From Microbulbifer sp. THAF38 (lineage in GTDB: Bacteria; Pseudomonadota; Gammaproteobacteria; Pseudomonadales; Cellvibrionaceae), in assembly GCF_009363535.1 (NCBI RefSeq), contig NZ_CP045369.1, positions 2,987,001-3,051,000 of the forward strand: DNA of 64,000 nucleotides, written 5' to 3'. The notes beneath the pieces were generated by a model. The model was not told the origin of the DNA. It saw only the letters and a program-made list of their open reading frames with translations, and did not search any database. Positions 54,861 to 62,975 of this stretch are shown here, one piece after another. The translations under genes and the position numbers were made by a program. Within the stretch, counting starts at the first letter, position 1; each line of letters begins with the position of its first letter.

Positions 54861-55297
54861 GGTCCAACTCCTTCTTTCCGACGACACAGAGGCAATCTAT
54901 CAAAATACTGTATGGATATACAGTATGCGAAGCAGAATGAAGCAAACGCCTATTTTTCATACTCAGGAAGTCAGGATATGCAGGAAATAAGAGTTTTCAG
55001 GGGGGGGGAGTTACTCACCCAGCCAAAAGGGTCAACAATCAGGTAGAACTGGTTAATAAATGGCATCCGCCTGCCTTAATGATTGTCATCGGCGCTCAGG
55101 CTTCAGCCGTCACCTTTCAAACATACGGATTACATAAAAGTACACCCTAGTGCTCCTCACCGAGTAAAAATTGATAATAAACAAGCCTTCATTTAGCAAG
55201 GATTAGCTGAATTTTATCCAATTTCTATGGCATAAAGTTCCACTGTATATTTACGATCAAATTTTACCAGGACAGAAAGCATTACAAGGATTTTGTT
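54861..55297. other. Regulatory gap with LexA box and poly-G run
   Basis: 437 bases. It holds the LexA site and a run of nine G near 55000. No real gene. Confidence 0.5.
54906..54925 (-). promoter_or_regulatory. LexA (SOS) box
   Basis: TACTGTATGGATATACAGTA: CTGT-N8-ACAG with near-perfect palindrome, 18 of 20 bases identical to the E. coli consensus. It is placed to control the minus-strand coiled-coil gene starting at 54860. Confidence 0.85.
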
Positions 55298-55810
55298 ATG
55301 TCAATAGAGCACCTCTTCGACTATCACCCCTATCGTGGAGGAAACAATCCGAACCACACTGGCGCAAGCGCACAACTGCTCAAGTTTAAAAATGGCGACC
55401 CACAAGCTGTTCAGTTCTTTACAGATCATGTAGCAACAAAACTAAGAGCAACAATACCCTCAAGCACAGGTTTCAGTGTCGCAACAGTGCCATCCTCAAC
55501 CGCAGGCAAGGCTCACAAGGGCTTTGGGCCAATGATTAGACTTCTAAAAGGAAGCTTTCCAGAAATTCGAAACAGCGGAAACCTGCTTCAGAGAATATCT
55601 AGCATCCCCTCTCTCCATAAGGGCGGAAATCGTGCTGCAAGTGTTCACCAGAGCTCCTTGGTGGCTGCCAATTCGATAGTGTCAGGTGAAATAGTGGTAT
55701 TATTAGATGATGTGACTACCACCGGAAATTCACTGCAAGTTGCCGAAAGGCTACTCCAACAGGCTGGTGCAAACGTAGTTCTAACACTAGCGCTCTGCAA
55801 AACGGTTTAG
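55298..55810 (+). CDS. Phosphoribosyltransferase-fold protein (ComF-like)
   Basis: 170 residues. The PRTase signature VVLLDDVTTTGNSLQVAERL is at about 133-152 and would bind PRPP. The N-terminus is unlike the zinc-finger of ComF (no cysteine cluster), so a separate family. First gene of a two-gene unit: the stop is 2 bases before the dprA-like ATG. AAGGA 7-8 bases before the ATG. It sits in the prophage, not next to competence genes. Confidence 0.85.
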   Translation: MSIEHLFDYHPYRGGNNPNHTGASAQLLKFKNGDPQAVQFFTDHVATKLRATIPSSTGFSVATVPSSTAGKAHKGFGPMIRLLKGSFPEIRNSGNLLQRISSIPSLHKGGNRAASVHQSSLVAANSIVSGEIVVLLDDVTTTGNSLQVAERLLQQAGANVVLTLALCKTV

Positions 55811-55812
55811 TA

Positions 55813-56475
55813 ATGGAAATAGTTGAGATCCAACGTGGCAACCCGGCTTATCCAGCCAGCCTGGAAGAAGCTCCCAATCCGCCAGCAACACTGTACGCTC
55901 GTGGCAATGTCAGTTTGCTCAATCGGCCTGGCGTTGCGATAGTTGGCTCTCGAGATGCCTCACCTAACGGCCTGGAGATTGCGCGAAGAATCGCGGGCTA
56001 TGTTGTCTCCAAAGGTAATGTTGTCATAAGTGGACTTGCTCTGGGGATTGATGCCGCAGCCCATGAGGGCGCCCTGGCAGCCGGGGGTGACACCATCGCT
56101 GTGCTTGCCCATGGCCTGCACACTGCAAACCCTCGGGCAAACTATAAGCTAGCGATGAGAATACTCGATGCTGGCGGCCTCTGGGTGTCCGAGCACCCTG
56201 AAGGTGTATCTCCGCAAAGGCACTTCTTTGTAGCAAGAAACAGGATTCAAGTTGGCCTGTCTCAATCCTCGGTCATCGTGGAGTCTGCGGCATCGAGCGG
56301 GACTATGAAGCATGTAGATTTCTGCCTGCAGGCTCGCCACCGACTCTTTGCCGTTGCCCCTCATAACCCTGAGAATTCACTTGGCCTAAACTGTCAGGGT
56401 CCCATGAAACTCATCAATGAAGGAAAGGCAACAGCCCTAAGAACGAAGTCAGACTACGATCTCCTAGAGCTGTAA
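55813..56475 (+). CDS. DprA/Smf-like SLOG-domain protein (short form)
   Basis: 220 residues made only of the DprA Rossmann (SLOG) domain: VAIVGSRDASPNGLEIARRI, VISGLALGIDAAAHEGALAAGG, HFFVARNRIQVGLSQSSVIVE. It lacks the SAM and winged-helix domains of true DprA (about 300-380 residues). In transformation DprA loads RecA on ssDNA. Paired with a PRTase in a prophage, the role is more likely nucleotide-sensing or anti-phage (inference). Confidence 0.9.
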   Translation: MEIVEIQRGNPAYPASLEEAPNPPATLYARGNVSLLNRPGVAIVGSRDASPNGLEIARRIAGYVVSKGNVVISGLALGIDAAAHEGALAAGGDTIAVLAHGLHTANPRANYKLAMRILDAGGLWVSEHPEGVSPQRHFFVARNRIQVGLSQSSVIVESAASSGTMKHVDFCLQARHRLFAVAPHNPENSLGLNCQGPMKLINEGKATALRTKSDYDLLEL

Positions 56476-56480
56476 CTACC

Positions 56481-57029
56481 CTACTCCTCTAAGAGAGCCA
56501 GCAACTGGGCTGACTCCTTCTGCGAGAACTTCAGCCCATACTTCTCCACTATCGCCATAAACCGCTGCACATAGATGGCCTGGACGGGCTTATAGGGTGG
56601 CATCCACTGGTCTGGGCCTTTGTCACCCTTGCTCTGATTCCGGCCGTCATCGACCAGCCACAGATTTTCAGGGTCCTCTGCAAACTGCCTCTTTAACTCA
56701 ACAGTCCAATTGGCACCACCGTGCTCATGCGCCCATGAAAGCGGTACGATGTGTTCAACATCCAGGTCGGAAGCCAGGGTATAGAAGTTGCCGGTGTATG
56801 GGTCCAGCCACAGGCCAGTGTCTACTGTGCAACCTTTCTCGTTGGTAAAGCTAACCGGGGCCAGGGAGAATTGAACCAGAAGCTCATGACGGGTGCTTTG
56901 GCAATCGCCGTCAGAGTCGGACCACTTCGGTAGCCATTCATGGCGGTCATAGCCGCGCTCTTCTTTGGCTTCGACTTCGAGACAGCCCGCCAAAGCGGCA
57001 GATAGGAGAATAGGCAGTAAAAGGCGCAT
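56481..57029 (-). CDS. HNH endonuclease lipoprotein (DUF1524/GmrSD-like nuclease domain)
   Basis: 182 residues. Lipobox LAGC (Cys16), so secreted and membrane-anchored. The nuclease core has DVEHIVPLSWAHEHGGAN (about 89-106) and NLWLVDDGRNQSKGDKGPDQWMPP (about 122-145), the His-Asn-His type metal site. A secreted DNase could degrade incoming phage DNA or exclude DNA at the surface. Convergent with the dprA-like gene, 5 bases apart. Confidence 0.85.
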   Translation of the reverse strand: MRLLLPILLSAALAGCLEVEAKEERGYDRHEWLPKWSDSDGDCQSTRHELLVQFSLAPVSFTNEKGCTVDTGLWLDPYTGNFYTLASDLDVEHIVPLSWAHEHGGANWTVELKRQFAEDPENLWLVDDGRNQSKGDKGPDQWMPPYKPVQAIYVQRFMAIVEKYGLKFSQKESAQLLALLEE

Positions 57030-57104
57030 GACGACCCCTCATAGTTGTTTTGAGGGATCGTACATGACGAAAATTAAGAGGACAAATACAAGTCTTTACA
57101 CTTT

Positions 57105-58094
57105 TTATCCTAGCCTGGGAGGGCAATCGAGAATTTTTTCTCCTGTGTATTGCCCTGAATTAATATCGAAGACATCAAAGCTCTTAACATGCGAGTTCCA
57201 GACTCCAAACATGGGAAATGAAGTACTTCCATCACCATGTTGTCGATATGCAATTGTGATCTCATTATACTTAGCCCGTTTTTCAGCAGTTAGAATATCT
57301 TTGTAATGAAAAGCGTTTTCAGCTAAGCGCTCGTGGTCCTCTTGAGTTACCATACGAGTACCAAAATTAGGCGCGCCTTTTTCTTTAATTTTCCTGCCCA
57401 ACCCATACTTAAGCTTTTCCCCTAACTTCGGTGAAGAAGAGCGTCGATCAAATGCAGTCATTTGCGCACCAATATCATTTTCATAGGCCAATTTTATGCG
57501 CGTCATTTTACTTCTATACTCTCTAAACAAAGAGCAAAGAGGTGATTCTGGATACTTTTTAACTATATGGTCAACAGCATGGAGTAAATACATATCTTCA
57601 GGCTCAGGAAGTGGCATAAAAACAGCTACAGCACCATGCTTCCCCTGGTCTAGAGCTAGAAACAACTGCTCAGAGATAGGTTTTCCTGGAGTCAATAAGG
57701 AGGCACTAAGATCATGCAGGCCATACTTATATTTTAAACTTTGAGACCCAGGACCATTATAAAAAAAGCTCGGCTTCGTTCGAGCCAAAACTCCATTACC
57801 GCTTACATCGTACTTGTAAGTGTATTTCCTTGAGTTAGATTCCCCAAATGGCGTAGCCATAGTGCTATCATATATTGAATGCCATTTGGAGGAGCCATCA
57901 ATTCCCTCCCAATTATTGTACACACGAATAGATAATCGCGATTCATGGAAAGCTTTAGATACAGAATCGCTACATTCCCATTTCTTAAACTCACTCCACC
58001 ACAATTTGGCATGAGAAACGATGACAAACTCTGGCCTTCCCTCTGCCACTTCTAGCGCATCTATAAATCTATCACGTGCCTCTATAAGATTCAT
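57105..58094 (-). CDS. Unrecognised 329-residue protein in prophage
   Basis: AT-rich, no signal or membrane segment. It contains GVLARTKPSFFYNGPGSQSL, SRKMTRIKLAYENDIGAQM-like helices and a C-terminal beta-rich end (YRQHGDGSTSFPMFGVWN, FDVFDINSGQYTGEKI). No family recognised. AGGGA precedes the ATG. Same strand as the virion genes but separated by about 350 AT-rich bases, so possibly a moron with its own promoter. Confidence 0.65.
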   Translation of the reverse strand: MNLIEARDRFIDALEVAEGRPEFVIVSHAKLWWSEFKKWECSDSVSKAFHESRLSIRVYNNWEGIDGSSKWHSIYDSTMATPFGESNSRKYTYKYDVSGNGVLARTKPSFFYNGPGSQSLKYKYGLHDLSASLLTPGKPISEQLFLALDQGKHGAVAVFMPLPEPEDMYLLHAVDHIVKKYPESPLCSLFREYRSKMTRIKLAYENDIGAQMTAFDRRSSSPKLGEKLKYGLGRKIKEKGAPNFGTRMVTQEDHERLAENAFHYKDILTAEKRAKYNEITIAYRQHGDGSTSFPMFGVWNSHVKSFDVFDINSGQYTGEKILDCPPRLG

Positions 58095-58340
58095 AAAATC
58101 CCTACTTATTCATTGTAACTAAAAGGTTTCATTTGATACCAAAACCAAAAGCTCAATCATTAAAAATGATCGCAAAGAGAATATCACAGTAAAAAACTTA
58201 AAGAATCAACAAAAACGATACATTCAAAAAGTCCAACTAGGGAAATCACCAAAAATTAAAAGCAATAAAAAAGCACAGTATCCATCCTTAAATTCAAATT
58301 TTCCACTGCTTGCTCTAGTGGCTTAAGGTATACTGATTTC

Positions 58341-58442
58341 ATGAGCAAGAAAGACAAACAACTAATCGAAGAAATTATCTTTGCATTTGGCTTGGCGGCT
58401 ATTTTTATAGCACCTTTTGTGAAAGACTGGCATTTCTCATAA
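58341..58442 (+). CDS. Possible 33-residue membrane peptide
   Basis: MSKKDKQLIEEIIFAFGLAA then IFIAPFVKDWHFS: one transmembrane helix. AAGG lies 13 bases upstream and overlaps a TATACT that may be a -10. Weak evidence. It converges with the 683-residue virion gene. Confidence 0.35.
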   Translation: MSKKDKQLIEEIIFAFGLAAIFIAPFVKDWHFS

Positions 58443-58448
58443 CCGCTA

Positions 58449-60500
58449 CTAATTAACAGCATCCAAAGCCCCAACCAAAGGTGCGAGCGACTTACCTGAT
58501 TCCCTTGTTGGGATTACTGGCATGTCTATAATCTCGGCATCTAAAACCCCCTTAGCGCGTCGCCCCCTGTATCCAAGTTCAAGCAGCTTCAGACTTGCCC
58601 GCTCAATAATACCAAGGCTTTCTTTTAAGGAATTCACCGCTACACTTGTCGGTCCATCACCCAAAGCTGTCCCTGGAACAGGAATACGCAACTCACCTAC
58701 CTTTGCAATTTTCTCCAGCGCTTCAAGCTCTTCGGCAGACAGGATTTGCCTTAGCTTCGGCTTACCAATTCCCTCAATAGCTTTGCGGAACTCACCCCCA
58801 TTGAAGGTCCGATCACCCCGTTGATTTGTGGCAAGCGCTTTTGTTGCTCGGTCCCTTAGGTGCATCAATGTCTGAGCCCGAAGGTCATTCCAGGCTGCCT
58901 TGCTAGCCTCTCCGCCACCGCTGTTTAAGTAATTCTTTAAAAGCTTTATATCATCAACTTTGCCACTCTTGCCCACTACCAATCGATTGAAAATATCCTC
59001 GGGTGCAACTCTTCCTTCCAGTATCTGCTTCACTACGGACTTTTCGTTCTTCCAGAATTTGTGCTTTTTAACTGCCTCCAGCGATTTCCGGGAATGCTCG
59101 AAAGCGGCGCGAGCCTCTTTGTAAAAGTCGTCACCGGTAGATGTAAAGACATCTTTGTCGACCGCGTCTTTCAGCTGACTCAATATGCGACGCCCCACGC
59201 CGCTGGTGGAATCCCAGTACTCATTGATTACCTGTCGGACTTCCCGCTCTACCTGTTTGGGTGTTAGGCGTGCATGTTTCTCCGACATGCCTGCGGAGTT
59301 AATCCCTGACGGAGTCTGGTCCAGCAGCAACCCCTTACGCTGCAATCGGCCCTTAATCGCCTTCAATACACCATTGGTGGCATCGTCCGAGGTCATACTG
59401 TCTTTCAGTAACTTATTGAAACCCTTAAGCAGCACTTTGGGTTGGCCGCCAGCAATCTCGTTAGCCTTTTGGTACAGATTCGACGCAAGCGCGTCATCAT
59501 CCAGTGCTCGGCGTGTAATAACGTCCTCAATCGCATAACCGGCCTCGTGCGCCTCTCTGCTTGCCCCCCCGGTCCTGCTTGCTAACTCATCCACGCGGCG
59601 AGTCAACGCGGAATCCTGCTCTTCCAGGGCTCCACGGATAGCGCCAGAGTACTTACCTGCTTCTTGCTGCTCTCTAAAGTCGTCAGCATTCCGGGTCAAC
59701 TGCGCCCTGGTTGGCTTCACCCCTACTTCACTAAATGCTTTGCTTCTCACTTTCTGCTCGACAGTATCCAGTGCACCTTTGAGTTGCGCCGGCTCAATCT
59801 TGCCTTGCGCGGCGAAACGAGCCCCTTCACGGGTCACGCCATTCTCATCAGCAAGTACACCGCGAGGAATAGTTGCAGGCTTTCGCGCTAGGTTTGTTGC
59901 AACCGCAGTTCCCACCACCGGCAAAGCCAATGCTCCCAGCATCTCACCAACCTGCCGGCCATCCCTACCACCAATATATTCGCCAACCTCTCCGCCTAGC
60001 TCAGAACCGGCACCAGATGTGGCACCGAGACCGATGTCAGCTGCAGCCGAGGTTTTGCCCACCTCTCGGATAGCTCCGGCAATCGCTGACTCAGATGATG
60101 TTCCGAACTGAGGCAGCCTGGCAGCCGCTTGCCTTAACATACCTCCGGCACTTGCTGCAGCAGGTATCACTTCCCCTGCTTGGCGAACTACGTCTTTGCT
60201 TAGCCCTTCCTCCATAAAGTTACCTGCCGTTCCAGCCTCCAGAGCGTCAGTTAAGCGGGGCATTCTCCAATCAGAACCAGCTGCATATGCCACCCAGTTC
60301 GGCACTGCACCAGCAACAAAATCTACAAGCTCAGTTGCCCCTCGATTCACAGCGCCCATAAACTCCAGAGGAACAGAGGCCGCAAGAGGCATAGATGAAC
60401 CTTCCTCACCACTTTCAGCCTCTTCCTTTACCCATTCGCGCTCCCAAGGCTTCGGCTTTTCTGAGGAGGCTCCCCAGTTTCTCTCCCAAGGCTTTGTCAT
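58449..60500 (-). CDS. Large phage virion/DNA-ejection-type protein
   Basis: 683 residues. Two KPWERxW repeats at the N-terminus, then Ala/Gly-rich amphipathic helices (about 100-200) and long charged coiled helices with Arg/Lys-rich stretches. No enzyme motif. Position at the end of the virion gene block and the hydrophobic-amphipathic composition match internal virion or ejection proteins of podovirus-like phages. GGAGG precedes the ATG by 8 bases. The start shares one base with the upstream gene's stop. Confidence 0.65.
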   Translation of the reverse strand: MTKPWERNWGASSEKPKPWEREWVKEEAESGEEGSSMPLAASVPLEFMGAVNRGATELVDFVAGAVPNWVAYAAGSDWRMPRLTDALEAGTAGNFMEEGLSKDVVRQAGEVIPAAASAGGMLRQAAARLPQFGTSSESAIAGAIREVGKTSAAADIGLGATSGAGSELGGEVGEYIGGRDGRQVGEMLGALALPVVGTAVATNLARKPATIPRGVLADENGVTREGARFAAQGKIEPAQLKGALDTVEQKVRSKAFSEVGVKPTRAQLTRNADDFREQQEAGKYSGAIRGALEEQDSALTRRVDELASRTGGASREAHEAGYAIEDVITRRALDDDALASNLYQKANEIAGGQPKVLLKGFNKLLKDSMTSDDATNGVLKAIKGRLQRKGLLLDQTPSGINSAGMSEKHARLTPKQVEREVRQVINEYWDSTSGVGRRILSQLKDAVDKDVFTSTGDDFYKEARAAFEHSRKSLEAVKKHKFWKNEKSVVKQILEGRVAPEDIFNRLVVGKSGKVDDIKLLKNYLNSGGGEASKAAWNDLRAQTLMHLRDRATKALATNQRGDRTFNGGEFRKAIEGIGKPKLRQILSAEELEALEKIAKVGELRIPVPGTALGDGPTSVAVNSLKESLGIIERASLKLLELGYRGRRAKGVLDAEIIDMPVIPTRESGKSLAPLVGALDAVN

Positions 60501-61609
60501 TATTTCTGCCTCCAGCTATTAGGGTCATTAGGGTCGCCTCCAAGGAACTCATAGCCATCTACTACTTCACCCTTCTGAGGACGGCCCGACGGTGGGCCAA
60601 GGGAATCAATATTTGTGTTTCCTGTTGTCTCATCTCCACTGCCGGGCCCAGCCTCATCAAAACCGATTCCAAGCTTCGCGCGAACAATTCGATCGATCAT
60701 TTCAATCTTTGCTTTTCGCGCTTCAGGATGGTCTTTTCGATTCGGAACCATGTTAAGCAGCAGCTCTTGGTCTTTATCGGTGAAAGCGCCCTCACCAGCC
60801 TCACGGAACAGAGACTTCAGAATCGGGGCCATTGCAGAAACAGCACCCTCAGCCGCCTGTGCCTCCGGAGATAGCGCCGGGAAGGAGCCGGTGAGTGGGT
60901 TAGTAGTTGTCTGTTCCATCCTGTCGGAAAGTCCCTGCATAGCGGCCTGATATGCCTTGAAGGTTTTAGCATTGAGCACTGCAGTTTTTTCAGTCTCAGA
61001 ATTAGTTTTTAAATCAATCTTGCCCTTTTCGTTTTTCATACGCTGCTCAAGAATTTTTTTAAGCTGCTCATCAGTTAAGAGCTCAACCGGCGTATTCCCC
61101 CCGGTGGTTGTCAGGAGTTGGTCGCCTATTTTGTGTACCTTTGGGTCGAACTTAACACCCAGGTCACGTACTTCGGTTGAACCGTCTGGGTTTTTAACAG
61201 CGATTCCATAATTACCGTTAGCGAGTGTTAGCGGGGAGCCCACAGTGTCCGCTGAGCCTGCGCCTTGCTGCTCCATCATTGCCCGCTTCAGGTTCATTTC
61301 ATCAATCCCAGAATTGAGCCTGTCTCTATGATTTTGCATAGCGGATAATTGGTAGTTGTAGCCCTGGTAAACTTGCGAGGGGTCACCACCATTTAGACCT
61401 ACGCCGGCAGCGGTTAACATGCGTCCAATCCGGGGCCATTTATTGCCCTTCAGCTTTTCCACTTCACTCTGATTTTCAATTAGCTGCTGTTCGTATCGGT
61501 CGATGGTGCGGGCAAAAGGGTTTGAGGAATCGAAGGTGGGGGATTGTTGGGGTTCTATGAAATTTTGGTCGAGCGCCCCGATAGGCTCGCCCATGCTTAG
61601 TATTGGCAT
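60500..61609 (-). CDS. Phage virion-associated protein
   Basis: 369 residues. Charged helical N-terminus, a central beta-type region (GNYGIAVKNPDGSTEVRDLG) and helical C-terminal half. No family recognised. Co-directional and overlapping the next virion gene, AGGAAAGAG before the ATG. Likely an internal or tail component. Confidence 0.6.
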   Translation of the reverse strand: MPILSMGEPIGALDQNFIEPQQSPTFDSSNPFARTIDRYEQQLIENQSEVEKLKGNKWPRIGRMLTAAGVGLNGGDPSQVYQGYNYQLSAMQNHRDRLNSGIDEMNLKRAMMEQQGAGSADTVGSPLTLANGNYGIAVKNPDGSTEVRDLGVKFDPKVHKIGDQLLTTTGGNTPVELLTDEQLKKILEQRMKNEKGKIDLKTNSETEKTAVLNAKTFKAYQAAMQGLSDRMEQTTTNPLTGSFPALSPEAQAAEGAVSAMAPILKSLFREAGEGAFTDKDQELLLNMVPNRKDHPEARKAKIEMIDRIVRAKLGIGFDEAGPGSGDETTGNTNIDSLGPPSGRPQKGEVVDGYEFLGGDPNDPNSWRQK

Positions 61610-61641
61610 TTCTCTTTCCTGTTGAGTTTTAGTTGTGGGCC

Positions 61642-62568
61642 TTACCCCATGCCCTGCATGATTCCGCCGATACCGGCCAGGATTCCCCCGGCCCCATTAC
61701 TGCCTCCCGCCTGGGTGGATTCATTGAGCACAATTGGCGAACCTATCGAGCCCTGGTAAAGCTGCAGTTTTTGCCAGGGTGCCATGGCTACCTGTTGCAT
61801 GTAGTTTTGCATCGCGTTTCCGCCCTGCCCCATCATGCTTACGCCACCCATACCCATGTTGTAGGCGCTGCCGAATCCGGTATTGAAGAGATTGCCAGCG
61901 GTACCGAAGTTATTGCTGGCCAGGGATGTGTTGAGATTATTCGTTGCAAGCTGAGCGCCCTGGTTCGCGCTGGATTGGCCGGCCGCAACCTGCACGGCTT
62001 GGTTGTAGGCATTGGAACGAATGCCTGCAGCCACATCTGCAGCCCTGTCGTCTGCGCCGCGCATGGCAATACCTTCGGCAACACCTCGGCGCGTAGAGCC
62101 AGCATTGCCCGTAGAAACCGCCGCAGAGGCGATGCCCGGCAACTGGTTTTCATTAAGGTTGCGAAATATGTCGCGAGTGCTGGCCGTAATTTGAGAATCC
62201 AGTAGGTCGTTATTTATCAGGGAATTCACGGTGTTCATATCAACACCATTTTGCATCGGGGCCTGGTAGCCACCCCCGCTCATTACCTGGGTTAAATAAT
62301 CCTGCATCACATTGGCTGTATTGCCGAAGCCGTTGGCCGCACCAGTTACTTGGTTGGCATAGCCATTGGCAGTGTTGCCAAACCCCATTGCAGCCTGGAT
62401 GTATTGCTGCATTTCTGGGGTGAGGTTGGCGACTGGCGATTGACCAGAGTTGTAGAGCTTTTGCCCTTCCCCCCAAATATCATTCAGATAGTTTTTCTGG
62501 TCTTCATCCAGATAGCTTTTGCTCTTGGACTCGGCACCACCACCCATCAGACTGTCAAAAAATCCCAT
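61642..62568 (-). CDS. Phage virion protein, glycine/asparagine-rich repeats
   Basis: 308 residues. MGFFDSLMGGG start, then repeats such as MGFGNTANGYANQVTGAANG and a Gly/Met-rich C-terminal end (GMGGVSMMGQGGNAMQNYMQ, GAGGILAGIGGIMQGMG). Such proteins occur as internal or tail-tube-closing proteins in podoviruses. No catalytic motif. Confidence 0.65.
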   Translation of the reverse strand: MGFFDSLMGGGAESKSKSYLDEDQKNYLNDIWGEGQKLYNSGQSPVANLTPEMQQYIQAAMGFGNTANGYANQVTGAANGFGNTANVMQDYLTQVMSGGGYQAPMQNGVDMNTVNSLINNDLLDSQITASTRDIFRNLNENQLPGIASAAVSTGNAGSTRRGVAEGIAMRGADDRAADVAAGIRSNAYNQAVQVAAGQSSANQGAQLATNNLNTSLASNNFGTAGNLFNTGFGSAYNMGMGGVSMMGQGGNAMQNYMQQVAMAPWQKLQLYQGSIGSPIVLNESTQAGGSNGAGGILAGIGGIMQGMG

Positions 62569-62583
62569 GATTTCACCGTTTAA

Positions 62584-62967
62584 TTAGCCGCTGGGAATTG
62601 CCATGGCTGCAATAGAGTTATGAACAGCCAGGCGGTTTGCCACCTCAACAATACAGCTAGCCACAAGGTCGGCAGCATGGTCGGCAACGTTGATAGCCTC
62701 GCCCGCGTCAGTTTGTAGGGTTTTTGTGGTCACGTAAACGCTATTCATTTCATCTCCGGCACCATCGGTTTTTACTTCGTTTTGGTCATCAATTACGGCG
62801 ATGGCGCACTTCAATACAGCTGCGGCCTGAGCGTCAGCCGTAGCTGGCTCAGTGGATTGAGTTACTGTTGCGCGAACAATAGTGCCTGCGCTATGGCCAT
62901 CATCAATGGAGTAGGCAAACTGCCAGGCCAGCAGGTCCGGCACTGTTATCGGGGAGAAACTGGGCAT
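62584..62967 (-). CDS. Small phage structural protein
   Basis: 127 residues, no signal peptide. Beta-rich: VPDLLAWQFAYSIDDGHSAG and VYVTTKTLQTDAGEAINVAD. AGGAGG 4 bases before the ATG. Lies between the tail-appendage gene (8 bases) and the Gly-rich virion gene. Family not recognised. Confidence 0.6.
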   Translation of the reverse strand: MPSFSPITVPDLLAWQFAYSIDDGHSAGTIVRATVTQSTEPATADAQAAAVLKCAIAVIDDQNEVKTDGAGDEMNSVYVTTKTLQTDAGEAINVADHAADLVASCIVEVANRLAVHNSIAAMAIPSG

Positions 62968-62975
62968 GCGCCCTC

